Positions 1-8,804 of a DNA stretch of 64,000 nt are shown piece by piece (the first letter of the stretch is position 1; each line of letters starts with the position of its first letter). The DNA lies in contig OZ025717.1 of NCBI GenBank assembly GCA_964019335.1, forward strand, positions 428,669 to 492,668. Direction: 5' to 3'. The notes under the pieces are model-generated. The model was not told the DNA's origin. It saw nothing but the letters and a program-made list of their open reading frames with translations, and did not search any database. Both the position numbers and the translations under genes were made by a program. The DNA comes from Diplonema japonicum (taxonomy: Eukaryota > Euglenozoa > Diplonemea > Diplonemida > Diplonemidae).

Positions 1-285
1 AGGAGAGCCTTTTATCTATCAGACATCTTTATCAACATTCCAAGACTTGTGTCTCAGGAGTACACGCCGGGATTAGTGACCCACCCTCTGGGCACCACGT
101 GAGACGGTAACGATCAACACAAACTTTTTTATGTGCGAAATATAAAAAAAAAGAAAAACAACGTGCGGCTGTACACCTATTCCACGTTCTACCGTTTAAC
201 TAAAGCGACTAAGAAGCTGATTTTTCGTTTTTTTTTCTTTTTTTTTTCTTCTGTTCCTTATTATTTTTTTTTTCAAAATAATGCG

Positions 286-882
286 TTACTGATGCATCTC
301 AAGGGGTGAGCTCGAACTAGAATCCTTTGAACTGTCACGCTGTGACAGAGTGTTGTTCAGGCAGGTGGCTTCAAGCTCTCTGAGTGCAAGGATGAACCCA
401 AGGTTGGGGGAGATGGTGGGACGCTTCTTCAGGATCATATTGTATGCATGGTCGAGAGGTGTTTCGCATCTTATGATCAGGTACGCCAGGGTGAGAGCAG
501 GGGAACGCGAGATGCCTTTCTTGCAATGGATGAGGACCTTCCCCCCTGCGCTACGTGCATCATCGATGAAGTGACAAACTGTTAGAAAGCAGTCTGCTAT
601 GGGAGCACCTACATTGTCTTTCAACTCCAGGTTCAACACACGCGACGGGGGGCAGACATTGCGGCTCACGGTGCACTCGGAGGCAGCGTTCACGATGTGC
701 GTGATCCCGTTGGCACCCATCCATTCTTCATTACAAGCGTCTAGATAACCTCCTATGAAGAGCCAGTCCTCAAACACACTCGACGCACCTCGATTGACTT
801 CCTCCTGACGTGCCTCGACCACAGGCGGCTCATCCACCACGACACATGAGTCGAGCTTCAAACACGGTCTCCCTCGTGCCAT
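286..882 (-). CDS. Atypical dual-specificity protein phosphatase
   Basis: A 198-residue single-exon protein with a compact cysteine-phosphatase domain. The signature loop HCKKGISRS is at about residues 119-127, with nucleophile Cys120 and phosphate-binding Arg126. A likely general acid Asp89 lies in the segment LELKDN upstream. The order (FIGGYLDAC, NAASEC, HCxxGxxRS, then KKRPTISPN) is that of atypical DUSPs, which remove phosphate from Tyr and Ser/Thr and act in the cytosol or nucleus. No MAP-kinase-binding rhodanese domain, signal peptide or membrane segment is seen. The C-terminus is Ser-rich. It is one of only two minus-strand genes and points away from the plus-strand cluster. The family is secure; the substrate cannot be inferred. 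Confidence 0.85.
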   Translation of the reverse strand: MARGRPCLKLDSCVVVDEPPVVEARQEEVNRGASSVFEDWLFIGGYLDACNEEWMGANGITHIVNAASECTVSRNVCPPSRVLNLELKDNVGAPIADCFLTVCHFIDDARSAGGKVLIHCKKGISRSPALTLAYLIIRCETPLDHAYNMILKKRPTISPNLGFILALRELEATCLNNTLSQRDSSKDSSSSSPLEMHQ

Positions 883-974
883 ATGCTTGCCTCCTGTAAA
901 ATAACATTTTGATAAATCAACACAGGGGAGGGGCTTTTAAAAAACGCGATGAGAAAACAAAAGGAGGATCATAA

Positions 975-1412
975 CTACTGGCTAGGTTTAGGTGTTGCGG
1001 GCTTATCACCTGGCGCGTCACTGAAGTCTGGAATGACGACATCATCAAACACCTCCTGCCCAAATCTCCAAATTGTATAGAAGTAAAGTGCCAGTGCTGT
1101 GAAGGTGAGCAACAGCCCCATCCTGTTTACATATCTACGCTGCCTTGGTTCAAGGTGGTCTCTGTGGACACCGGCAACAGCTTCCTCAGCATCTTCGATA
1201 AGCTCTGCAATGGACGAGTTGGTGTAGGGCACCCGTCTCAGAGTGACTTTAGCAGCAGTGGGGTTCCAGCGCTTCTCCTGTTCCCTTGTCGCCCCCATTC
1301 TTGGTAAAACATCTGACCTCTTCTGATGTGCACCCCCAGCGTTCTTATCGTAAGTCGGATCAAATAAACTCAGGCACACCTTGCTGCCTGACAAAACACC
1401 CCGCCGTAGCAT
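975..1412 (-). CDS. Probable COA3-like cytochrome c oxidase assembly factor
   Basis: A 145-residue protein with one membrane segment at about residues 98-115, preceded by a basic stretch (RQRRYVNRMG) and followed by FGQEVFDDV. This arrangement of basic residues, a single helix containing YxYT/YFYT, and an acidic xxFxD motif is typical of COA3/CCDC56, an inner-membrane factor that helps insert and translate COX1. That identification is inference from a short pattern; another small single-pass mitochondrial protein is possible. The first ATG (1412) gives a basic N-terminus; a second start at about position 1298 (MGATREQ) is plausible. It lies 92 bp upstream of the DUSP on the same strand. Upstream (toward 1.5 kb) the repeat nest begins. 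Confidence 0.45.
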   Translation of the reverse strand: MLRRGVLSGSKVCLSLFDPTYDKNAGGAHQKRSDVLPRMGATREQEKRWNPTAAKVTLRRVPYTNSSIAELIEDAEEAVAGVHRDHLEPRQRRYVNRMGLLLTFTALALYFYTIWRFGQEVFDDVVIPDFSDAPGDKPATPKPSQ

Positions 1413-1536
1413 ATTGCTGTCTTTCCCTGATGTGCTGTGTGAGGTAAAGAGAACGCAACTAAGAAATAAGATTATTTGTGTTGTCCAGAAAACATTGAAA
1501 CAGGTGACAAATCAGGAACCAAATCACCCCCCCCCC

Positions 1537-1726
1537 CCCCAGGCTATGTTGGCAAGGAAATGCGTTTCCAAGCTTTTTTTGAAATAAGAAGAAACGGAAC
1601 GGAATTTCCTAATAATAAGAACACGTTTCTAGAAGGAAATGTTTATTAAGTAAGTCTGAAATAAGGAAATGGAAATGGAAATGGAAACAGCCAAACAGAA
1701 ACATTTCTTGCCAACATAGCCTGGGG
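1537..1726. mobile_element. MITE-like element with ~25-bp terminal inverted repeats
   Basis: Positions 1537-1562 and 1702-1726 are near-perfect inverted repeats with core GCTATGTTGGCAAGGAAAT, one base shorter on the right. The 140-bp interior has no gene and contains a GGAAAT simple repeat near 1663-1686. The element is flanked by a C-run on the left and a G-run on the right, so a target-site duplication cannot be read. A diverged relative is at about 38069-38214. Small size, terminal inverted repeats and no coding capacity fit a miniature inverted-repeat transposable element; the family is unknown. Confidence 0.65.
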
Positions 1727-1840
1727 AGGGGGGTCCTAAGGGGGTCGTTTTTTTGCCATTTTTCAGTTTCTTCACCAAGGGCATTTTGGGCCCTTAAAAA
1801 AACTAGGGAACGTAAAAAAGGGGTCCATAGGATTACACCA

Positions 1841-1990
1841 GTGATGGGTGAATCCTAATTAGGACTAGACCGGACTGGACTGGACCGGACTGGATCCAGC
1901 GTGAATTTCGACCCAATTATGCCAGACTGACTGGACTGACCAGTGTTGGTCAGTCCCGTCCCGTCCCCTAAAACGGAATACGGGCCTGGA
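1841..1990. repeat. GGACT-rich degenerate satellite block, copy 1
   Basis: Starts with a motif containing the palindrome TCCTAATTAGGA, then runs of GGACT/GGACC/GTCCC units around the conserved phrase GAATTTCGACCCAATTATG. A direct-orientation second copy lies at about 6184-6330. No coding potential. The same pentamer flavour (GTCCC, GACTC) recurs near 4660-4740, 7590-7650 and 8580-8645, so it is probably a building block of the elements in this region. Confidence 0.6.
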
Positions 1991-2000
1991 CGGGACTCAC

Positions 2001-2748
2001 GGGACTCTCCCCAACACTGTCATTATTTTTGATAGTTTTGCAACCTTTTTTTTTTTTTTTTTTTTTTTTCCCTTTGGAAAAAAAAAAAAAAAATGGGGAA
2101 AAAAAAAAGAGAAAAAAATCCTTGATTTTTTTTGACATACATGATGTGTTTACCTTTTTTTTTTTCCTTCTTTTTTCTTGTCTTCTCACATTTTTTCGCA
2201 CACCTAAGCCAAGCTGTTGTTTCTGCTTTCCGCATCAAATGTTGTATTTGGATGTAATAGAAAAGGGGGGAAATAATAAATAATATGTATAAGAGGAGGG
2301 TGTGTATGTTTATACAACCTGTGTAAACAGATCGGTTCCTTGCTTTCAGCGCCGTGCCCCTAATGCGTGCGATGTACAGGAAGCCTCAACCCCTGCATCG
2401 CACTGCCTGTTTGTTGCACATATTTTCATGTTGTCCCCCCCCCCACCTGAAAATAATATATAGGAGACAAATATATGAGTTAAAGGAGGCCGGTGTTGGC
2501 AGCACCCTGCACAAGAACTGTCTACTTGATTACAGGGGGCACACCGCGGCCGGGATGTAGCTTCTTCTGCGTTCCACATCGTGCCCTTAATCACTGCAGC
2601 CAGGTTGTAACTTCTTGCATTCTGTGTCATTTCCTTCACCACCACGGCCGGGTTGTAGCTTCTTCTGCGTTCTGCATCGTGTCCTTAATCACTGTGGCCG
2701 AGTTGTAGCTTTTTGTGTTCCGTGTCATTTCCTTAATCACGATGGCTG
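2001..2748. repeat. Left arm of a ~750-bp inverted repeat (CpG-rich copy)
   Basis: Reading its reverse complement gives the same sequence as 5391-6178, apart from one extra ~50-bp unit in the right arm and many CpG-to-TpG/CpA changes there. The arm contains long T and A tracts (2047-2100), a G/C-rich run at 2436-2446 and, at its inner end (about 2555-2748), four units of a ~50-bp repeat whose complement reads ATTAAGGACACG...GCAGAAGAAGCTACAAC. The open frames through this arm are repeat-derived and I do not consider them genes. Confidence 0.75.
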
Positions 2749-2749
2749 G

Positions 2750-4181
2750 CGGCCGAGAGTCCCAGAGGGTGTGCTCCAGGAGCCTTGACGTATGTTGCGA
2801 AATGTCGAAAGTAGCGTCGCATCCCATGCATTTCATCCGCCCCCCAACCACGTCGTTGATGACCTTGGGATGGAACGGGAAAACGGCCCCCACTATCACC
2901 TGTAGCACCCTTCGAGCTTTGGGCGGATTTCGGGTCGCCAGGTGCAAGTGTAGCCCGTTGGTGGCCTTCTCGTCGATGTTGCCCATCCCCTGAAAGGAGG
3001 GTCTACTCTCTTCTAGGGCCGTTCGCAGGTGGACCTTCAGGAGCTTCCTGACCTCGTGCTTCAGGCCCTGGACCCTTCGTCGCTTTGCATCATTCGCGCA
3101 AACGTCGTGATTCTGTGGTATGCGGCTGCTGAATAAGGGTCCAGCCTGTGACCTTTGAAAGCCACCCCAAGGAGGGCTCCCAACGAGCGAGTCGGGTTGT
3201 GTGGGCCCCATATGCAAGAGGTAATCTTCTTCCTGAGGGAGTCCAGAAGCGAGTCTGTGGGCAGTGTGTAGAGCACTCCATAGAGCGCCGCTGGGAGGAT
3301 GCAGTCCTCTATCAGTAGAGCCTTACGCGATCTTGTGATGTGGGTTACTGTGAGCCTGTCGACCGCATCCAGTGCCATGGTGAACCTGGTGTTCTTCGTT
3401 CTGGTGGGCTGCAAGCACACAGTGCACCCCAGCATAGTGATGCTTTTCACTGTTTCAAATACGGTGTCCCTCATTGCCAGCTTGCCTCTGTACCCCTTCT
3501 TGGTGCTGAAGGCTTTAGTTTTCCCCGGGTGTACCAACATGTTCATCAGGTGGCAGAGCTTGTCCAGCAGGAGAATGGAACTCTGGACCACCCTCTCCAA
3601 GATCCTAGAGAAGAGGTATAGGTCGTCTGTGTAAGAGATGGGTAGGACTTCTGGGGATGTGGTGATGCATCGCCTGGTGTAGGCAGCAAGGATGGCATTG
3701 ATGAAGACGGGCAAGATAGGGCATCCCTGGAGGATCCCATTTGTGGTGTGGAACACCTCCCCTACCCCACCTGGAAGTGCAAACGTTGGTTGAGGTTGGC
3801 ATACATGGATCTCAGTGGTCATAGGATGTTCTCAGACATGCCCAGTCTCTCTGCCAGGTTGAATGTTAATGTGACAGGGATGGAGTTGAAACACTTCCTG
3901 AAGTCCACTGACTTCATACAGAGGTTCCACCCCCTGTCAAGCATTTTCCACTTGTGCACACACTTTGAAGAGTAGGTCATCAACACTGTGTTTTGGTCTA
4001 AATCCATGCTGTGTTGGGGTGATCCACCATTCCTGCCACTTGAGAATGGCTGGAAGCCTGGTGCATGCCCAAAGGTGGTAGAAGGCACTAGAAACCGTGA
4101 TTGGGCAATGATCCAGGGGTTCCTCCAACTCAGAATTTCAGGATCATCGTGATCAGGGCTGTCAGGATGGCCTGTGGCCAC
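2750..4181 (-). pseudogene. Degraded non-LTR retrotransposon reverse transcriptase
   Basis: Pieces of a reverse-transcriptase domain lie on the minus strand in different frames. Near 4020 is QHGFRPKHSVDDLLF (an RT fingers motif). Near 3900 is VDFRKCFNSIP (the first catalytic-Asp motif). Near 3735-3640 are GILQGCPILP and YTDDLYLF (equivalent of the YxDD active site), then a palm/thumb-like NMLVHPGKTK stretch. After a further frame change, near 2830-2780, a CxxC...H...H cluster (CMGCDATF) recalls the zinc motif found after RT in several non-LTR families. At least two frameshifts and no intact start or endonuclease make it a dead copy. It sits between the arms of the 2.0/6.2-kb inverted repeat. 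The clade (LINE, R2-like, etc.) cannot be fixed by eye. Confidence 0.7.
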
Positions 4182-4199
4182 ATGCCAGGGGTGAATCCA

Positions 4200-5145
4200 G
4201 TCCAGTCCGGTGTACCCAGCCGTGGTGAGAGATATATGAGTTAAAGGACCTGCACAAGACTACTTGATTACAGGGGGTACACCACAGCTTCTTCTGCGTT
4301 CCGTGTCGTGTCCTTAATGTGTGCAGTGTTCAGCTCAACCCCAGCTGGGGTGTCCTGGGTAACCAGATTCTGCTCATGCAGGGGTGGGTCATTCCATTCC
4401 CTTCTGCCAAACTGAAAAGTCAGAGCTTGGTGGAACGGTGGAACGGTGGAACCAGTGGAACTGGAACTTGGTGGAACAGGGAATTCCTTACCTTTTTTTT
4501 TTTTTTTCCTCTTGCATCATCAAGGTTGAAAGTGGTGACTATATCACCACAACACTGACAGCACAATATTCCATGTCATGTCCTTAATGTGTGCAGTGTG
4601 CAGCTCAACACCAGAGCATCTGCACAGTGTTGGTCCAGACCCTTGAGGGACTCAGGGAACTCCAAGGGACAGGACAGGAGTCCCCTGAAATTTTCAGGGG
4701 TCTGGAGGGGACTCCAGGGACTGGAGGGACTCAGGGGACCTTGGGACCAAAAAATTTCTTTGTGTTTTTTGTCACAAAGGCCCAAATTTAGGCTGGAGCT
4801 TGCATTTTTTTGGCACTTTTGGTTTCAAAGGTTCAAAAAAAGAGGTCCTAGGTTTGGGTGGGATGTGAGGCAAGGCTCATACTACCTTGTTGTGACTATG
4901 TAAAAAAAGGGGAGACCTGCTTTGAAAAAAATATTAAAAGAGGCCTTTGCAAGAAAAGTACAATGCAAAAAAAAAAAAAAAGTAAAAAAAGGGATGGGCA
5001 GTGTTGGCCAGACTGGTGGTCTGAGGGTCTGGCCCACAAACCACCCCAACACTGCAAATTTTCGACACACATGATGTATGCAACACAGGGTGCACAATAT
5101 ACAAAAGGAAAAAAAAAAAAAAGATGCATGGGGGTGCTGACTGTT

Positions 5146-5176
<31 letters not shown>

Positions 5177-5390
5177 CTTTTATCCTCTTTTTCAGGTGGT
5201 GGGCATAACATGAAAATATAAGAAAAACATCAGATGTGTTGTTCACTGTTGACCTCCTCATCTGTCATCACTGAGCAAACCACATGAGCACAGAATCTTG
5301 GTTACCTGGGGTGCCCCAGCTGGGGTTGAGCTGAACACCACACACATTAAGGACACGACACAGAATGCAGAAGAAGCTACAACCTGGCCA
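4200..5390. repeat. Nested fragments of the same repeat families, mostly CpG-poor
   Basis: Contains a minus-oriented fragment of the ATTAAGGACA unit (about 4245-4395 and 4565-4615). It also holds the left half (about 4675-4905) of a second inverted repeat whose partner is 7434-7655, A-runs at 4968-4988 and 5150-5176, and a plus-oriented copy (about 5187-5390) of the element also seen at 6640, 7145 and 32796. No gene is supported; the open frames are A/T-tract or repeat frames. Confidence 0.6.
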
Positions 5391-5652
5391 TCCAGCCATT
5401 GTGATTAAGGAAATGACATGGAACACAAAAAGCTACAACTCAGCCATGGTGATTAAGGACATGATGCAGAATGCAGAAGAAGCTACAACTCAGCCATGGT
5501 GGTTAAGGAAATGACACAGAATGCAAGAAGTTACAACCTGGCTGCAGTGATTAAGGGCATGATGTGGAATGCAGAAGAAGCTACATCCTGGCCACAGTGA
5601 TTAAGGAAATGATGCAGAATGCAGAAGAAGCTACAACTTGGCTGCAGTGTGC
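5347..5652 (+). repeat. ~50-bp minisatellite, six units
   Basis: Six consecutive units start with (A/G)TTAAGG, followed by a GA-rich core and GAAGAAGCTACAAC, then a CTGGCC/CTCAGCC spacer. Starts are near 5347, 5404, 5452, 5502, 5550 and 5600. The complementary arm at 2555-2748 has one unit fewer, showing copy-number change. It ends at the conserved phrase TGCCCCCTGTAATCAAGTAG, seen in all copies of the element. Confidence 0.7.
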
Positions 5653-6178
5653 CCCCTGTAATCAAGTAGACAGTTCTTGTGCAGGGTGCTAACACTGGCC
5701 TCCTTTAACTCATCATATTTATCTCCTATATATTATTTTCAGGTGGGGGGGGGGACAACATGAAAATATGTGCAACAAACAGGCAGTGCAATGCAGGGGT
5801 TGAGCTGTACATTGCATGCATTAGGGGCATGGTGCTGAAAGCAAGGAACCAATCTGTTTACACAGGTTGTATATACACCCTCCTCTTATACATATTATTT
5901 ATTATTTCCCCCCTTTTCTATTACATCCAAATACAACATTTGATGTGGAAAGCAGAAACAACAGCTTGGCTTAGGTGTGTGAAAAAATGTGAGAAGACAA
6001 GAAAAAAAGAAGGGAAAAAAAAAAGGTAAACACATCATGTATGTCAAAAAAAATCAAGGATTTTTTTCTCTTTTTTTTTTCCCCATTTTTTTTTTTTTTT
6101 CCAAAGGGAAAAAAAGAAGAAAAAAAAAGTTGTAAAACTATCAATAATAATAACAATGACAGTGTTGGGGAGAGTCCC
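5391..6178. repeat. Right arm of the ~750-bp inverted repeat (CpG-depleted copy)
   Basis: Inverted partner of 2001-2748. Nearly every CpG in the left arm appears here as TpG or CpA (for example CATCGCACGC against CATTGCATGC). Includes five of the minisatellite units, the G-run at 5747-5755 and the A/T tracts at 6010-6130. The arms enclose about 2.6 kb that contains the dead reverse transcriptase. Confidence 0.75.
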
Positions 6179-6183
6179 ATAAG

Positions 6184-6330
6184 CAGTGATGGGTGAATCC
6201 TAATTAGGACTAGACCAGACTGGACCAGACCAGACCAGATCTGGTGTGAATTTCGACCCAATTATGCTGGACTGACTGGACTGACCAGACTGGACCAGAC
6301 CAGACTGGACTGGACTGAACCGGACTGTAC
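6184..6330. repeat. GGACT-rich degenerate satellite block, copy 2
   Basis: Same orientation as 1841-1990. It carries the same TCCTAATTAGGA palindrome and GAATTTCGACCCAATTATG phrase, then GGACT/GGACC/AGACC units. Because the neighbouring 750-bp arms are inverted but this block is direct, the two repeats were not duplicated as a single unit. Confidence 0.6.
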
Positions 6331-6419
6331 AAGATACAACCACAACACCACATCCCCTTTTTTTTGCTGCAGAGTTCAAACATATAAACAGATGTCTACA
6401 AGAAAAGATGTTACACAGG

Positions 6420-7340
6420 TACTGAGAGACAACAACCCAGGGCGCCCTGGCTAGGGTTGAGCTGAACCCCACACACATTAAGGACACAACATGGAGCACA
6501 GAAGAAGCTACAACTCAGCCACAGTGATCAAGGACACAATGCAGAATGCAGAAGAAGGCTGTGGTGCACCCCCTGTAATCAAGCAGACAGTTCTTGTGCA
6601 GGGCACCACCAACACCAGCCTCTTTTAACTCATATATTATATCATTCAGGTGGTGGGGATAACATGGAAATATAAGAAGTACATCAGATGTGTTGTTCAC
6701 TGTTGACCTCCATGTCAGTCATCACCAGTAGTGCCCAAGTGGAGAACATAATGCAGATGCTCAGGGTGATGAATTGGCAGCAAACTGCATGAGCACAGAA
6801 TTTTGGTTACCCTGGGTTGCTACGGCTGGGGTTAAGCTGCACACTGCACACATTAAGAACACAACACAGAACACAGAAGAAGCTACAACTCAGCTGCAGT
6901 GCCCCCCTGTATCAAGTTAACAGTTCTTGTGCAGGTGGTGCCAACATGATGAACAGGCATTTCCTCCATCCACTTGGCCAGTCATCACCTGTAGCACCCT
7001 GAGTGGAAGAACAAATTGCAGATGCTCAGGGTGAGTAAACTACTTAGGGCACCAGCTGGGGTTGAGCTACACACCGCATGCATTAAGGACATGACACGGA
7101 ACGCAGAAGCGGCCAAGGTGCACCCCCTGTCACTGGTCTCCTTTACCTCTTTCATGTTATTTGGTGGTGGGGATCACAGAAATATGGAAATATAAGAAGT
7201 ACATCAGATGTGTTGTTTGCTGTTGACCTCCATGTTGGTCATCACCAGTTGTGCCCAAGTGGAGGAACATATTGCAGATGCTCAGGGTGATGAACTGGCA
7301 GCAAACTACACAGGCCCAGAATCTTAGTTACCAGGGCCAT
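6420..7340 (+). repeat. Three decayed plus-strand copies of the GGTGGGGATAACAT element
   Basis: Copies start near 6640 and 7145, with 3' halves near 6420-6620, 6790-6930 and 7045-7120. Each contains ACATCAGATGTGTTGTT, a CAGATGCTCAGGGTGA phrase, an AATCTTGGTTACC-like phrase and the ATTAAGGACA...GAAGAAGCTAC unit. They align with the CpG-rich copy at 32796-33075. No open frame is shared between copies, so this looks like a short non-autonomous element. Confidence 0.65.
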
Positions 7341-7433
7341 GGGACTTGGGAGGCTTCAGGGCAAAGTTTCACAAGGGTGGCCACTGTGTCACATACTGCC
7401 TGGCACCACTAAAATCGAGACAACTTTTTTTTT

Positions 7434-7655
7434 TTTTTTACATAGTCACAACAAGGTAGTATGAGCCTTGCCTCACATCCCACCCAAACCTAGGACCTCT
7501 TATTTTGAACTTTTGAAACCAAAAGTAGCAAGCTCCAGCCTAAATTTGGGCCTTTGTGACACAAAAAACACAAAGAAATTTTTTGGTCAGTCTCCTGAGT
7601 CCCTTCAGTCCCCTGAGTCCCCTCCAGACCCCTGAAAATTTCAGGAGACTCCTCT
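7434..7655. repeat. Right half of a second inverted repeat (partner about 4675-4905)
   Basis: The reverse complement of this stretch matches 4675-4905, including CCTAGGTTTGGGTGGGATG, the phrase for lower-case TTTGGGCCTTTGTGAC, and a string of GACTC/GGACT units around a CCTGAAAATTTCAGG hairpin. It begins a ~1.2-kb interval (about 7420-8615) in which I find no CpG dinucleotide. Confidence 0.65.
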
Positions 7656-7693
7656 CAGCCTCTCAGTTTGTCAGCCTATGTGGAGGTCACAGG

Positions 7694-7933
7694 TCACTTC
7701 TGCTGGTCTGGCTTCTTGGGTCTGATTGGTTGCCCAACCATCTGCCACTTCCTGGCCTTTTGGTGCTGTGGTTGTTGTTGCTTGGCTGGGGTCTGCTTCT
7801 GTTGCTGTCCCTGCTGTCCTTTCATGAGCTTCAAAAGCAATCCCACTATCCTGGTGCATTCTCCACTCCAAGCCCCCTGGCTTGCCAGTCTCTCTGCTTT
7901 GTCAAGCAGCTCTCCAATCAGCTTCCTATCCAT
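7694..7933 (-). other. Short open frame, possible remnant of a transposon ORF1
   Basis: A 79-residue frame starting at ATG 7933, with a helical, charged N-terminus (MDRKLIGELLDKAERL) and a Gln/Lys-rich basic C-terminus (KQQQPQHQKARKWQ). It is embedded in repeat DNA and CpG-free. The composition resembles nucleic-acid-binding ORF1/gag-like proteins of retroelements, but no motif confirms this. It may simply be chance. Confidence 0.2.
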
Positions 7934-8304
7934 TTTTGTGGGAAGACAAGTTTTTTTTTTTTATATGATTATTATTATATTATTTTATATTATTTATTAG
8001 TTTCTTGAGTTTATAGTATAGTCAAGTATGATTGATGTTCCACTCCTGTGTTGAAAGGAAGTAGAGATTAACCTATATTTATCAGCCATGGGGAGTGACC
8101 ACCAATTCACCAAAAAAACCCTGACATTTTTCTGTCCAGGAGTTTTTCCAGGCAAATGTTTACCCTGCTGGTGGTTTGAATTTTTCTTCCCCTTTCAATG
8201 CACCAACAAACAGCACCCACAGGATCTTTAACTTCTCAATACAAAGAATGAGAAAGGTAAGTTATAAAGGAGAGAAAAATGACAGATAGACCATTACTAG
8301 GCCA

Positions 8305-8690
8305 AGTATTAGTGAAAAAAACTTTTTTTTGAGGTAAATTATCACTTTTCAGGTGTTTTTGATCACTTTTTTTGTGAGGGAAAAAAAGTTTTTTGGGCAC
8401 TTTTTTTTGACCCCTGACCATCCCACTTTCACTATTAGCCTCTATTAGGGCCTAGAATAGGTACTTTTGAGAAAAAAGTTTTTTTTTGAAAAAAAAAAAT
8501 CAATTTTTGGGTGTTGTTGACTATTTTTTTTGTGAGGAAAAAAAGTTTTTTTGGGCACTTAGGGGGGTTTTCAGGTGTATCCACTCTTGACCCCTGTTGT
8601 CCCCTCTTGACCAATGTCGTCCCCTCTTGTCCCCTCTTGTCCCATTTTTCGGCTGAGGGGAGGGGAGGGGTCATACCCAACACCGCCTCT
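8305..8690 (+). repeat. Imperfect tandem duplication rich in A/T tracts before the PFKFB-like gene
   Basis: About 8311-8430 and 8466-8600 are two versions of the same segment (GTGAGGAAAAAAAGTTTTTTGGGCAC core). They are followed by GTCCCCTCTTG repeats (8595-8645). There is no gene. The 7.93-8.80-kb gap as a whole shows only these repeats and T/A runs. Any promoter of the first plus-strand gene must lie here, but I see no recognisable element. Confidence 0.5.
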
Positions 8691-8804
8691 ACAGACTCCC
8701 AGGAACTTTACCAACCAGCAACTGCACAGTCAGTAGTGTTTTCTTTTTACTACTTATTGAATTTACTTTCACCAGTTTCAACTCACATCACAGGAAAGTG
8801 TAAT

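Noticed and set aside
1-285. Possible 3' gene end beyond the left edge
   Set aside because: Only T/A-rich DNA and no supported frame; too little to call.
8511-8804. N-terminal extension of the PFKFB-like frame
   Set aside because: Falls in the T/A-rich tandem duplication; composition unlike the gene body.
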